Origin: Variovorax sp. KBW07
GTDB taxonomy: Bacteria; Pseudomonadota; Gammaproteobacteria; Burkholderiales; Burkholderiaceae_C
Length of the DNA: 33,386 nt
Direction of reading: 5' to 3'
NCBI RefSeq assembly: GCF_003852515.1
Contig: NZ_QAJK01000160.1
Coordinates: 1 to 33,386 of the forward strand
Positions 15,661 through 24,443 of this stretch are shown piece after piece (within the stretch, counting starts at the first letter, position 1; every line of letters begins with the position of its first letter). The notes beneath the pieces were generated by a model, which did no database searches, had not been told where the DNA came from, and worked only from the letters and a program-made list of their open reading frames with translations. The position numbers and the translations under genes are program-made.

Positions 15661-16995
15661 TCAGCGCGCGGCGGCCCGCGTGACCGCATCGACGGAGGCC
15701 GCCAGGCGGGAGGCGATTTCCCGCAGGTCCTGCCGCGTGGCAATGAAGGGCGGCGCGAGCAGCACGTGGTCGCCCTGCCGGCCATCGACGGTGCCGCCGA
15801 AGGGGTAGCAGAGCAGGCCGCGCGCCATGGCATCCTTCTTGACGAGTGCGTGCACCTTCAGCGCGGGATCGAACGGCGCCTTGCCCGCGCGGTCGGCCAC
15901 CAGCTCGATGCCCCAGAAAAAGCCACGGCCGCGAACGTCGCCCACATGCGGATGCACGCCCAGCGCCTCTTGCAGCATCGCGCCGAAGGCAGCGCCGTCT
16001 TCGCGCACCTTGGCCACGAGGGCGTCGCGCCGGATCACCTGCTGCACCGCCAGCGCCGCGGCGCAGGCCATCGGGTGGCCCAGGTAGGTGTGGCCGTGCT
16101 GGAAGAAGCCGCTGCCCTTCGACATGGCCTCGACGATCTTGCGCTGCGCCAGCACCGCGCCCACCGGCTGGTAGCCGCCGCCCAGCCCCTTGGCGATGGT
16201 CATGAGGTCGGGCACCACGCCCTCCTGCTCGCAGGCATGCAGCGAGCCGGTGCGGCCCATGCCGCACATCACCTCGTCGAGGATCAGCAGCACGCCGTAC
16301 TTGTCGCACACCGCGCGCACCGCCTTGAAGTACCCGGGCACCGGCGTCAGCACGCCGGCGGTGGCGCCGCCGACGGTTTCGGCCACGAAGGCGATCACCC
16401 GGTCGGCACCCTGCGCGACGATGGCGGCTTCGAGCTCGGCCGCCAGGCGCAGGCCGTATTGCTCGGCGCTTTCGTCGGCCCGCTGCTCGCGGTACGGGTA
16501 GCACGGCGACACGTGCGTGGCCGGCACGAGGATCGGCGCGAAGGGCTCGCGCCGCCATGCGTTGCCGCCCACCGCCAGCGCGCCCAGCGTGTTGCCGTGG
16601 TAGCTCTGGCGCCGCGCGATGAAGTGCGTGCGCCGCGGCTGGCCGATCTCGACGAAGTACTGGCGCGCCATCTTCAGCGCCGCCTCCACCGCCTCGGAGC
16701 CGCCGCTCACCAGGTACACGTGGCTCATGCCTTCGGGCGCCGAGCCGATCAGTTCGTCGGCCAATTGCTCGGCCACTTCGCTGGTGAAAAAGCTGGTGTG
16801 CGCGTAGGCCAGCCGGTCGAGCTGGGCATGCATGGCGGCCAGCACCTCCGGGTGCGCATGGCCGAGCGACGACACGGCCGCACCGCCCGAGGCATCGAGG
16901 TATTCGCGGCCCTCGGCGTCGCGAATGAACATGCCGTGGGAGCCGGCGGCAACCGGTGGGGTCTGGCGAAGGTGGCGGTGAAAGACATGCGTCAT
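15661..16995 (-). CDS. Class III pyridoxal-phosphate aminotransferase
   Basis: A 444-aa PLP enzyme of the class III (omega/ornithine-type) aminotransferase family, transferring an amino group to or from an omega-amine or amino acid with a keto acid acceptor. Visible features: SGGSEAVEAALKMARQY (PLP phosphate loop), SYHGNTLGAL, the ILDEVMCGMGRTG segment with the PLP-ring Asp, and the Schiff-base lysine Lys269 in TIAKGLGGGYQP. Length is typical. It is the first gene of an operon with the binding protein and racemase-fold protein, and is divergent from an RpiR regulator. The substrate is not determinable from sequence; the context suggests an amino acid taken up by the neighbouring system. Confidence 0.93.
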   Translation of the reverse strand: MTHVFHRHLRQTPPVAAGSHGMFIRDAEGREYLDASGGAAVSSLGHAHPEVLAAMHAQLDRLAYAHTSFFTSEVAEQLADELIGSAPEGMSHVYLVSGGSEAVEAALKMARQYFVEIGQPRRTHFIARRQSYHGNTLGALAVGGNAWRREPFAPILVPATHVSPCYPYREQRADESAEQYGLRLAAELEAAIVAQGADRVIAFVAETVGGATAGVLTPVPGYFKAVRAVCDKYGVLLILDEVMCGMGRTGSLHACEQEGVVPDLMTIAKGLGGGYQPVGAVLAQRKIVEAMSKGSGFFQHGHTYLGHPMACAAALAVQQVIRRDALVAKVREDGAAFGAMLQEALGVHPHVGDVRGRGFFWGIELVADRAGKAPFDPALKVHALVKKDAMARGLLCYPFGGTVDGRQGDHVLLAPPFIATRQDLREIASRLAASVDAVTRAAAR

Positions 16996-17021
16996 GGCGG
17001 CGGGATCTCTTGGCTGGCTCT

Positions 17022-17077
17022 GGAACTAACGTTTCCATCGAATTATTGTTTGGAACATTTGTTCCGTCAACTGTTCC
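17022..17077. promoter_or_regulatory. GGAAC/GTTCC palindromes between the aminotransferase operon and the RpiR gene
   Basis: GGAACA-TT-TGTTCC (17052-17065) is a near-perfect palindrome. GGAAC-TAAC-GTTTCC (17022-17036) is a second, imperfect copy, and CTGTTCC (17071-17077) and CGTTCC (17100-17105) are extra half-sites. They fill the 137-nt divergent spacer, which is locally AT-rich. This is the likely binding region for the RpiR protein. Confidence 0.6.
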
Positions 17078-17132
17078 GTTGCCGCCGCTCCGGTACATTC
17101 GTTCCAACGAGCTACAGAAAAGAGACACCGCC

Positions 17133-17999
17133 ATGGGCGCCAAAGAGCAGATCCGCCAGCGTTTCAATGAACTGAGCCCCGCGCTGCAGCAGGTGGCGCG
17201 CTACGTGCTCGACCACCCGAACGAGGTGGTCACGGGCTCGATGCGCAACGTGGGCACGCGCGCGCAGAGCACGCCCGCCACGCTGGTGCGTTTTGCGCAG
17301 TACCTGGGCTACGAGGGCTGGCCGCAGCTGAAGGAATCTTTTGCCGCGGACATGGGCCTGGGCCCGGAGACCTACGGCGTGCGCGCCAAGCAGCTGGTCG
17401 GCCGCGCCAAAGACCAGACCCTGACCGGCGAAATGTTCGAGGTGCAGCGCCGCAACCTCGAAGCCACGCACCGGCAAAGCGAACAGGCGCTGCAGAAAGC
17501 CTGCGCGCTGATCGAGAAGGCGCCGGCCGTGCATGCGGCGGGTTTCAGGGCCTGCTTTCCCATCGCTTTTTCATTCGTGTACGTGTACCGGCTGTTCCGC
17601 GCCAGCGTGCACCTTGTCGACGGCCAGGGCGGCTCGCTCGAAATGCAGCAGCGCGCCTTCGCCAAGGGCGATGCGCTGGTGGTGGCGAGCTTTGCGCCCT
17701 ACTCGCGCGAGGCGCTTCAGGTGGCGGAGGCTGCGAAGGCAGCGGGCTGCCGCATCGTCGCCATTACCGACAGCGTGACTTCGCCTTTGTCGTTGCTGGC
17801 GGACGAGACGCTGCTCTTCACCATCCACAGCCCGTCGTTCTTTCCGTCGGTCGCGGCCGGCGTGGCGGTGACCGAAGCGCTGGTCGAACTGCTGGCCAGC
17901 CGCGCGGGCAAGCCGGTGATACGGCGCATTGACCAGGCCGAGGCGCAGCTGTTCGAGTCGGGCGCCTACCTGATGGCGCCGGTGGCGCGCGGCGGCTAG
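17133..17999 (+). CDS. MurR/RpiR-family transcriptional regulator (HTH-SIS)
   Basis: A 288-aa regulator: N-terminal HTH_6 domain (about 1-77, MGAKEQIRQRFNELSPALQQVARYVLDHP, then STPATLVRFAQYLGYEGWPQLK) and a C-terminal SIS sugar-isomerase-like domain (about 120-250; ALVVASFAPYSREALQVAEAAK, IVAITDS). RpiR proteins usually sense phosphosugars, but members that control amino-acid catabolism exist. ATG 17133 was chosen because homology begins there and the operator zone lies upstream; the frame is open further 5'. It is divergent from the aminotransferase operon, its probable target. Confidence 0.93.
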   Translation: MGAKEQIRQRFNELSPALQQVARYVLDHPNEVVTGSMRNVGTRAQSTPATLVRFAQYLGYEGWPQLKESFAADMGLGPETYGVRAKQLVGRAKDQTLTGEMFEVQRRNLEATHRQSEQALQKACALIEKAPAVHAAGFRACFPIAFSFVYVYRLFRASVHLVDGQGGSLEMQQRAFAKGDALVVASFAPYSREALQVAEAAKAAGCRIVAITDSVTSPLSLLADETLLFTIHSPSFFPSVAAGVAVTEALVELLASRAGKPVIRRIDQAEAQLFESGAYLMAPVARGG

Positions 18000-18027
18000 C
18001 GGCCGGCAGGTTCGCGGCGGGGCCGCT
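17998..18027. terminator. Hairpin between convergent RpiR and GntR genes
   Basis: AGCGGCC (17998-18004) pairs perfectly with GGCCGCT (18021-18027) around a 16-nt loop, overlapping the RpiR stop codon (TAG, 17997-17999) and touching the GntR stop (18027). There is no T-run; it may slow or stop transcription from either side. Confidence 0.4.
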
Positions 18028-18755
18028 CAGACCAGCGCGCGCGTGCGCCCGGCCTTCTGGCGCAGGTTGTGCACCAGCAGGTCGCGGTTGGCGGTGATGT
18101 GCTCGCGCATGACCGATTCGGCGACGGCCGCCTCTTGCAGCCCCAGCGCCTCGACGATGCGCCGGTGCTCGGCCAGCGCGTTCTGGGCCTGGTCGCGCCG
18201 GTAGAGCAGCAACGCGGCGTCGCGGTTGTGCGGGCGCAGGTTGCTGTCGAAGATGATCGGCAGCTGGCAGGCCCGGCGCACCGCCTCGGTCAGCCAGCGG
18301 TTGTCGGCCAGCTTCAGCAGCTGGCGGTGGAAGTCGAGGTTCAGGTCGTGCCAGCGCCTGGCGTGGCCGTCGCTCCACTCGTCGCCATGCAGCAGCGCGT
18401 GCTGCTCTTCGAGCATTTGCGCCAGCCGCTGCCGGGCGTCGGCTTCGAGCCCGCGCTCCCCGAGCAGGCGGCAGCCCATGCCTTCGAGCGTGGCGCGCAC
18501 GCTGAAGGCGTCGAACACGTCCTTGGCGTCGAAGCGGCGCACCTGGAAACCCCGCTGCGGGTGATAGACCAGCAACCCCTCGTCGGCCAGCCGCGCCATC
18601 GCGCCGCGCACGGGCGTGCGCGACACGCCGAACTCGTTGGCCAGCGTGATCTCCATCAGGTGGGCGCCGGGCGCAATGACGCCGTCGAATATGCGGGCGC
18701 GCAACATGTCGGCCACGGACAGCGCGCGTGTCCGGGAGGGGTCTGGGGGGTTCAT
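18027..18755 (-). CDS. GntR-family regulator, FadR/FCD subfamily
   Basis: A 242-aa regulator with an N-terminal GntR winged helix (about 10-75; LRARIFDGVIAPGAHLMEITLANEFGVSRTPVRGAMARL) and an all-helical FCD ligand domain (about 85-220). The likely metal-binding histidines are visible in DLNLDFHRQL, LAEHRRIVEAL and MREHITAN. FCD regulators typically respond to carboxylic or sugar acids. No obvious catabolic target is adjacent; the divergent neighbour encodes an SPW membrane protein. It is convergent with the RpiR gene, 27 nt away. Confidence 0.93.
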   Translation of the reverse strand: MNPPDPSRTRALSVADMLRARIFDGVIAPGAHLMEITLANEFGVSRTPVRGAMARLADEGLLVYHPQRGFQVRRFDAKDVFDAFSVRATLEGMGCRLLGERGLEADARQRLAQMLEEQHALLHGDEWSDGHARRWHDLNLDFHRQLLKLADNRWLTEAVRRACQLPIIFDSNLRPHNRDAALLLYRRDQAQNALAEHRRIVEALGLQEAAVAESVMREHITANRDLLVHNLRQKAGRTRALV

Positions 18756-19047
18756 CGGAGGTCGGGAACGGGGGCGGCCGGAATCAGGCCGCGCGGATGT
18801 TACGGCTCAAGAACGGCGCGTCATATCCCCAATTTCCGTAAAACCGCGTTTTCGGACTTTTTCGAGCATTAGGGAAAATTTCTTAACATTTGCTCACACG
18901 TGTAAGCCAAAACACTGTAGTCGTCTTACAACGACGCCCCGGCGTGGTGCAAACAGGGGCGAAGGGGGCCGGCCTTCCGGAACCCCGGCCCATCGCCCGG
19001 TGTCCAACCGGTGTCGCGGCGCCTTGTCGCGACAGGAGGTTATGACC
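18756..19047. promoter_or_regulatory. Divergent intergenic region with several inverted repeats
   Basis: This 292-nt gap between the GntR and SPW genes has an AT-rich core (about 18825-18930). It holds AAAAC-CGC-GTTTT extended by CCG and CGG (18836-18855), a plausible GntR operator; GTCGT (18920-18924) with ACGAC (18931-18935); and a palindromic TGTCGCGACA just before the ribosome site. No open frame with convincing coding character was found. Confidence 0.4.
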
Positions 19048-19413
19048 ATGAAGCAAGTGAAGCACTGGCAAGACCCCGTCAACGCAGTGGCAGGCGTGTG
19101 GCTCGTCGTCTCGCCCTGGGTCCTGGGTTTCCAGGGCGTGACGCCCGCGATGTGGACCATGGTGGCGATCGGCATCCTGCTCGGCGCGGTGGCGCTGGGT
19201 GCGACCTTCGTGCCGCGCCAATGGGAAGAGTGGACCGAGGTCGCGCTGGCCGCCTGCCTGGCGGTCTCGCCCTGGGTGCTGGGCTTCCGCGGAACGGAAG
19301 CGGCGCTGGTCAACGCGGTGCTCGTGGCCGCGGTGATCATGGTGCTGGCACTCTGGGTGCTGGTGACCGACAAGGACTACCTGGGCCACACCGTCGACCG
19401 TCCGGCGCATTGA
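19048..19413 (+). CDS. SPW-repeat membrane protein
   Basis: A 121-aa small integral membrane protein with two copies of the SPW motif (WLVVSPWVLGF near residue 20, and CLAVSPWVLGF near 72), each within a pair of membrane helices, four in total. SPW proteins are common, of unknown function, and often associated with stress conditions. AGGAGG at 19034-19039 is 8 nt from ATG 19048 and only 2 nt from ATG 19042, so the second ATG is taken as the start. It is monocistronic, ending convergently to the efflux operon. Confidence 0.85.
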   Translation: MKQVKHWQDPVNAVAGVWLVVSPWVLGFQGVTPAMWTMVAIGILLGAVALGATFVPRQWEEWTEVALAACLAVSPWVLGFRGTEAALVNAVLVAAVIMVLALWVLVTDKDYLGHTVDRPAH

Positions 19414-19485
19414 ACGCGGCGCCGCGGTGGTGAAGCCACGAAGCCCGGCACGGCGCGTGTTGTTGCGCTGATCGCCGGGCCGACT

Positions 19486-19511
19486 GGATGGGCGGCATGC
19501 CGCGCCCATCC
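19486..19511. terminator. Strong hairpin between SPW gene and efflux operon
   Basis: GGATGGGCG (19486-19494) pairs perfectly with CGCCCATCC (19503-19511) over 9 bp, loop 8 nt. A second, longer-loop stem (GCCCGGC at 19443-19449 with GCCGGGC at 19474-19480) lies beside it. Both fall in the convergent gap, so this is a likely bidirectional terminator for the SPW gene and the mdt operon. Confidence 0.55.
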
Positions 19512-19525
19512 GCGAACCTAGCCTC

Positions 19526-21016
19526 TCACTGCACGCGGGAGGCAGTGGGTGGCGTTGCGGCTTCCGCATTGGCACTGCCCTCGCCCATCCATCCGGCCTG
19601 CCAGCCGCCGCCCATCGCCTGGATCAGCGCGATGGCGGTGTTCTGGCGGTTGACCTGCAGTTGCACCAGCGTGCGCCGCGCGCTCAACGCGGCCGCCTGC
19701 GCCGTGACCACGTCGGTGTAGCTCACCTGCGCGGCGCGGTAGCGGTTCAGCAACTGCTGCTCGGTCTTGTCGGCGGCGGCCGAGGCCTCGCGGCGGAACC
19801 CCTCCTGCTGCGCCAGCGCGGCGCTGGCCGTGAGCTGGTCTTCCACCGCCTGGAAAGCCGTGAGCACGGTCTGGCGGTAGCGCGCCACGCTCGACTCGTA
19901 GCCGGCCTTGGCGGAATCGACGTTGGCGGCAATCGCGCCCGCGTCGAACACCACCTGCGCCACCGAGAAGCCGAACGACCACAGCGTGTTGGCCGAGCCG
20001 AACAGGTCTTTCACGCGGCTCGCGTTGCTGCTGCCGACCGAGGCCGTCAGCGGGATGTTCGGGAAGTACGCCGCGCGTGCAATGCCGATCTGCGCATTGG
20101 CCGACGCCATGGAGCGCTCGGCCGCCGCGATGTCGGGGCGGCGCTGCAGCAGGGTCGAGGGCACGCCGGTCGGCACGCCCGGCACGGTGGGTTTCCATTG
20201 CGCGACCGGCAGGCTGAAGTCGGCCGGCGCCACGCCCACCAGCATGGCAATGGCGTGCTCCAGCGTGGCGCGGGTGCGCTGCAGGCCGACGCGGTCGGCC
20301 TTGGCGTTCACCAGCTGGGTTTGGGCCTGCAGCACGTCGGTCTGCGCGGCAATGCCCGCCGCGTAGCGGTTGCTGGTGATCTCGAAGGCGCGCTGGTAGC
20401 CCTGGATGGTTTCGTCGAGCAGCCCGATTTCGGCATCGGCCTCGCGCAGCGAGAAGTAGTTGGTCGCCAGGTCGCCGATGGCCGACAGGCGTGCCGAGGC
20501 CAGGTCGGCCTCGCTGGCCTGCGCATTGGCCTGCGCGCTGCCCACCGCCTCGCGCAGGCGGCCCCACACATCGGGCGTCCAGCTGGCGCCCAGCGAAGCC
20601 GAGAAAGCGTTCGACGGGGCGGCCACGCCGCTGCCGCCGTTCACGTTGCCGGTGCGCTTACCGCTGCCGCTGAACGACACCGAGGGAAACAGAGCCGCGC
20701 GTTCGCCGCGCACCAGCGCCTGGGCCTGCGTGTAGTTGGCCACCGCCGCCGCGATGTTCTGGTTCGACACCTGCACGCGGCTGGCCAGTTCGTCGAGCGT
20801 GGCGTCGCCGAACAGCTTCCACCATTCGCCGCGGTCCAGCGCATCGGCCGGCGCGGCGGGCAGCCAGCCTTCGGCGGTCTGCTGCTCCTTCCAGCCGGCG
20901 GGCGACACGGTGGCCGGCCGTTCGTAGCGCGGGCCGACGGCGCAGCCGGCCAGCAGAGCGGCCAGCGCGAGCGACGTGAGTTTTCCAAGGCGGAGGAAAG
21001 GAAGTTTTTGTTTCAT
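19526..21016 (-). CDS. RND efflux outer-membrane lipoprotein, NodT/OprM family
   Basis: A 496-aa outer-membrane channel of the TolC superfamily that completes the tripartite pump encoded upstream. It has a lipoprotein signal with lipobox LLAGC (Cys about residue 25), followed by AVGPRYERP, typical of NodT/OprM lipoproteins. Two OEP repeats contain the coiled-coil hairpins (ANYFSLREADAEIGLLDETI and QVVFDAGAIAANVDSAKAGYESSVARYRQTVLTAFQAVEDQL). ATG 21016 has GGAG upstream. It is the last gene of the mdtABC operon, 139 nt after mdtC, with a hairpin-rich spacer that may tune its expression. Confidence 0.95.
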   Translation of the reverse strand: MKQKLPFLRLGKLTSLALAALLAGCAVGPRYERPATVSPAGWKEQQTAEGWLPAAPADALDRGEWWKLFGDATLDELASRVQVSNQNIAAAVANYTQAQALVRGERAALFPSVSFSGSGKRTGNVNGGSGVAAPSNAFSASLGASWTPDVWGRLREAVGSAQANAQASEADLASARLSAIGDLATNYFSLREADAEIGLLDETIQGYQRAFEITSNRYAAGIAAQTDVLQAQTQLVNAKADRVGLQRTRATLEHAIAMLVGVAPADFSLPVAQWKPTVPGVPTGVPSTLLQRRPDIAAAERSMASANAQIGIARAAYFPNIPLTASVGSSNASRVKDLFGSANTLWSFGFSVAQVVFDAGAIAANVDSAKAGYESSVARYRQTVLTAFQAVEDQLTASAALAQQEGFRREASAAADKTEQQLLNRYRAAQVSYTDVVTAQAAALSARRTLVQLQVNRQNTAIALIQAMGGGWQAGWMGEGSANAEAATPPTASRVQ

Positions 21017-21035
21017 GAGGAATGCTCCGCTTTGA

Positions 21036-21117
21036 CTTTCGCCGACAGGCGAAAGCGTTCCGGGAACACCGCGGAACCGGCTTTGCCGGGCCGCTGGTGT
21101 TGCCCCCTGCAAGGGGG
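21036..21117. repeat. Three consecutive hairpins in the mdtC-nodT spacer
   Basis: Within 82 nt: CTTTCGCC (21036-21043) with GGCGAAAG (21048-21055), loop 4; CCGGC (21077-21081) with GCCGG (21085-21089), loop 3; and CCCCCT (21103-21108) with AGGGGG (21112-21117), loop 3. The flanking text (through about 21155) resembles an intergenic repeat I recall from Comamonadaceae genomes. It lies inside an operon, so it could attenuate or stabilise the mRNA ends. Confidence 0.6.
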
Positions 21118-21155
21118 TTGGAGGCCACACGAAGTGGGCAAGCCTGGGGGTGTAC

Positions 21156-24100
21156 TCATACAACACGGCTCAGTTCGTGTTCGTTCTTGCCACGGCGGCG
21201 CAGCTTGTCGAGCAGCAGGTACACCACGGGCGTGGTCAGCAGCGTCAGCAACTGGCTGGCGATCAGCCCACCGATGATGGCCACGCCCAGCGGCCGGCGC
21301 AACTCGGCGCCTTCGCCGAAGCCGATGGCCAGCGGCAGCGCGCCCAGCGCGGCGGCCATGGTGGTCATCAGGATCGGGCGAAAGCGCAGCAGGCACGCTT
21401 CACGCACCGCCTCCAGCGGCGTGAGGCCGCGCGAGCGTTCGGCCTCCAGCGCGAAGTCGATGATCAAGATGGCGTTCTTCTTCACGATGCCGATCAGCAG
21501 GAACACGCCGATCAGCGCAATGATCGAGAACTCCATGCGGAACATCAGCAGCGCCAGCACCGCGCCCACCCCGGCCGACGGCAAGGTCGACAGCACGGTA
21601 ATGGGATGCACCAGGCTTTCGTAGAGGATGCCGAGCACGATGTAGATCACCACCAGCGCCGCAAGAATAAGCATGAGCTGCTGACCCTGCGACTGCTGTG
21701 CGCTCAGCGCGGTGCCCGCAAAGGCGCCGCGCACGTTGGTCGGCATGGCGATGTTGGCCTCGGCCTTGGCGATGGCCTCGCGCGCGTCGCCCAGGTTGGC
21801 GCCTTCGGCGAGGTTGAACGAGATGGTGGTGGCAAGCTCGCCGTCTTCGTGGCTCACCGAGGTGGCCACCGACTGCTCTTCGAACTTCGCCACCGCCGAC
21901 AGCGGCACCAGCGCGGTCGCCGTGTTGCTCAGCACATTGCCCGACGAGGCGTTGCGCAGGCCCGGGTTGGCCGACACTGGCACCGAGGCACTGGCCGCGG
22001 ACGACGCCGACGCTGTGCCTCCCGCCTTGCCGGTGGACGACGTTCCGGTGCCCGTGCCCGCCGTCGAGGCGGCCACCTGCGTGGTCACGGCCTGGCCGGC
22101 CACGATGGACGTCTTGGTGGCGGGCACGTACACGTCGCTCAGCGCATTGGGGCTGCGCGTGTAGCGCTGCGCCCACTCCATCACCACGTGGTACTGGTTC
22201 AGCTCGGTGTAGATGGTTGCCACCTGCCGCTGGCCGAAGGCGTTGTACAGCGCGTTGTCGATGGCGGTGGACGTCAGGCCGAGCCGGCGCGCGCTGTCGG
22301 GGTCGACCTTCGCCACCGTTTCCACGCCGTTCTGGTCCTGGTCGGTGTCGACGTCGGTCAGCAGCGGCTGCAGCTTGAGCTCGTCGGACAGCTTGACGGC
22401 CCAGGTGCGCAGGTCGGCCAGGCTGTCGCTCTTGAGCGTGTACTGGTAGGTCGAGTTGCTGGCGCGGCCACCCGAGCGCACGTCTTGCACCGTGCCCAGG
22501 AACACGCGCAGGCCCGTCACCTCGTTGAGCTGCGGACGCAGCCGCGCGATCACGGCCAGGCCGCTCTCGGTGCGCTGGTTGGCCGGCTTCAGGTTGACGA
22601 ACATGAAGCCGCCGCCCGCGCGCGAGCCGCCGGTAAAGCCGATCACCGTGTCGACCGCCGGGTCCTTGCGGATGATGTCGATCACCTGGCGCAGCTTCTC
22701 GGCCAGCGCCTGCGAAGAAATGCTCTGGTCGGCGCGCAGGCCGCCATTGAGCTGACCGCTGTCCTGCTGCGGAAAGAAGCCCTTGGGCGCGGCGCTGAAC
22801 AGGTAGACGTTCAGCCCCACCACCGCCACCAGGATCAGCATGACCAGCGCCTTGCTGTCGAGCGCCCAGTCGAGGCTGTGCTCGTAGCGCTTGAGCACCC
22901 AGTCGTAGCCGCGCGCGGCCATGCGGCCCAGGCGGCCCTGCGGTTTGTTCTTGTCGTGCTCGCCGCCGGGCTTGAGCAGCCACGCGCACATCATGGGCGT
23001 GGTCGTCAGCGAAATGACCAGCGAGATCAGCACGGCCGCCGACAGCGTGACCGCGAATTCGCGGAACAGCCGGCCCACCTGCCCGCCCATGAACAGCAGC
23101 GGAATGAACACCGCCACCAGCGACACGCTGATCGACAGCACGGTGAAGCCCACCTCTTTCGCGCCCAGCAGCGCCGCCTTCATGCGCGACATGCCCGACT
23201 CGATGTGGCGGCTGGTGTTTTCCAGCACCACGATGGCGTCGTCGACCACGAAGCCGGTGGCCACGGTGAGCGCCATCAGGCTCAGGTTGTTCAGGCTGAA
23301 GCCCAGCAGGTACATCACCCCGAAGGTGCCCAGCAGCGCCGCCACCGTGGCCACGGCCGGCACGATGGTGGCGCGCACGCTGCGCAGGAACAGGCTGACC
23401 ACCAGCACCACCAGCAGCACCGAGACGACCAGCGTGAACTCGACCTCGCGCAGCGAGCTGCGGATCGAGTTGGTGCTGTCCGACGCCACCTGCAGCGTCA
23501 CGTCGGGCGGCAATTGCGCCTGCAGCTCGGGCAGCAGCGCGCGCACGCTGTCGACCGTCTCGATGATGTTGGCCGAGGGCTGCCGCGTGATCAGCACGAT
23601 GATGGCCGGCTCGCCATTGAACAGGCCCAGCGTGCGCGTATCTTCCACGCCATCGACCACCTCGGCCACGTCTTGCAGCCGCACCGCCGCGCCGTTGCGC
23701 CAGGCCACCACCATCGAGGCGTAGTCGCTGGCGCGCAGGGCCGGGGTCTGCGTGTAGATCTGCAGCTTGCGGCCGTCGCCCTGCACCGTGCCCTTGGGCC
23801 GATTGGCGTTCGAGGCCTGGATCGCGGCACGCACGTCGTCGGTGCTGATGCCGTAGCGGTTGAGCGCGAACGGCAGCAGCTCGATGCGCACCGCCGGCAG
23901 CGAGCCGCCGCCGATTTCGACGTCGCCCACGCCATCGACCTGCGACAGCCGCTGGCTCACGATGTTCGACACCGCGTCGTAGATCTGGCCCGGCGTCTTG
24001 GTCTTGGACGTGAGCGCCAGGATGATGACCGGCGACGCCGCCGGGTTGGCCTTGCGATAGGTCGGGTTGCTGCGCAGCGTGGCGGGCAGGTCGACGCGGC

Positions 24101-24443
24101 TGGCATTGATGGCGGCCTGCACCTCGCGGGCGGCGCCGTCGATGTTGCGGCTCAGGTCGAACTGCAGCGTGACGCGGGCCGAGCCCACCGAGCTGGTGGA
24201 CGTCATTTCGTTGACGCCCGCGATGGTGCCCAGGTGGCGCTCCAGCGGCGTCGCCACGCTGGTGGCCATCGTCTCCGGGCTGGCGCCGGGAATCGATGCG
24301 CGCACCGAGATGACGGGGTAGTCGACCTGCGGCAGCGGCGACACCGGCAGCACGAAGAACGCGGCAATGCCGGCCAGCGCGATGCCGATGGTCAGCAGTA
24401 CCGTGCCGATGGGACGGCGAACGAAGGGCAGCGAGAGATTCAT
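21156..24443 (-). CDS. mdtC: RND multidrug efflux permease, MdtC type
   Basis: A 1095-aa inner-membrane proton/drug antiporter that works with MdtB as a heteromeric pump. It starts [17 protein letters not shown] and has twelve membrane helices, with the proton-relay Asp pair in [13 protein letters not shown] (TM4) and the paired segment [20 protein letters not shown] in the second half. Known MdtC proteins are about 1025 aa. The extra length is mainly a Ser/Thr/Ala/Gly-rich insertion at about residues 775-843, in the periplasmic docking region. The ATG overlaps the mdtB stop (ATGA, 24440-24443), implying coupled translation and balanced stoichiometry. Confidence 0.95.
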   Translation of the reverse strand: MNLSLPFVRRPIGTVLLTIGIALAGIAAFFVLPVSPLPQVDYPVISVRASIPGASPETMATSVATPLERHLGTIAGVNEMTSTSSVGSARVTLQFDLSRNIDGAAREVQAAINASRVDLPATLRSNPTYRKANPAASPVIILALTSKTKTPGQIYDAVSNIVSQRLSQVDGVGDVEIGGGSLPAVRIELLPFALNRYGISTDDVRAAIQASNANRPKGTVQGDGRKLQIYTQTPALRASDYASMVVAWRNGAAVRLQDVAEVVDGVEDTRTLGLFNGEPAIIVLITRQPSANIIETVDSVRALLPELQAQLPPDVTLQVASDSTNSIRSSLREVEFTLVVSVLLVVLVVSLFLRSVRATIVPAVATVAALLGTFGVMYLLGFSLNNLSLMALTVATGFVVDDAIVVLENTSRHIESGMSRMKAALLGAKEVGFTVLSISVSLVAVFIPLLFMGGQVGRLFREFAVTLSAAVLISLVISLTTTPMMCAWLLKPGGEHDKNKPQGRLGRMAARGYDWVLKRYEHSLDWALDSKALVMLILVAVVGLNVYLFSAAPKGFFPQQDSGQLNGGLRADQSISSQALAEKLRQVIDIIRKDPAVDTVIGFTGGSRAGGGFMFVNLKPANQRTESGLAVIARLRPQLNEVTGLRVFLGTVQDVRSGGRASNSTYQYTLKSDSLADLRTWAVKLSDELKLQPLLTDVDTDQDQNGVETVAKVDPDSARRLGLTSTAIDNALYNAFGQRQVATIYTELNQYHVVMEWAQRYTRSPNALSDVYVPATKTSIVAGQAVTTQVAASTAGTGTGTSSTGKAGGTASASSAASASVPVSANPGLRNASSGNVLSNTATALVPLSAVAKFEEQSVATSVSHEDGELATTISFNLAEGANLGDAREAIAKAEANIAMPTNVRGAFAGTALSAQQSQGQQLMLILAALVVIYIVLGILYESLVHPITVLSTLPSAGVGAVLALLMFRMEFSIIALIGVFLLIGIVKKNAILIIDFALEAERSRGLTPLEAVREACLLRFRPILMTTMAAALGALPLAIGFGEGAELRRPLGVAIIGGLIASQLLTLLTTPVVYLLLDKLRRRGKNEHELSRVV

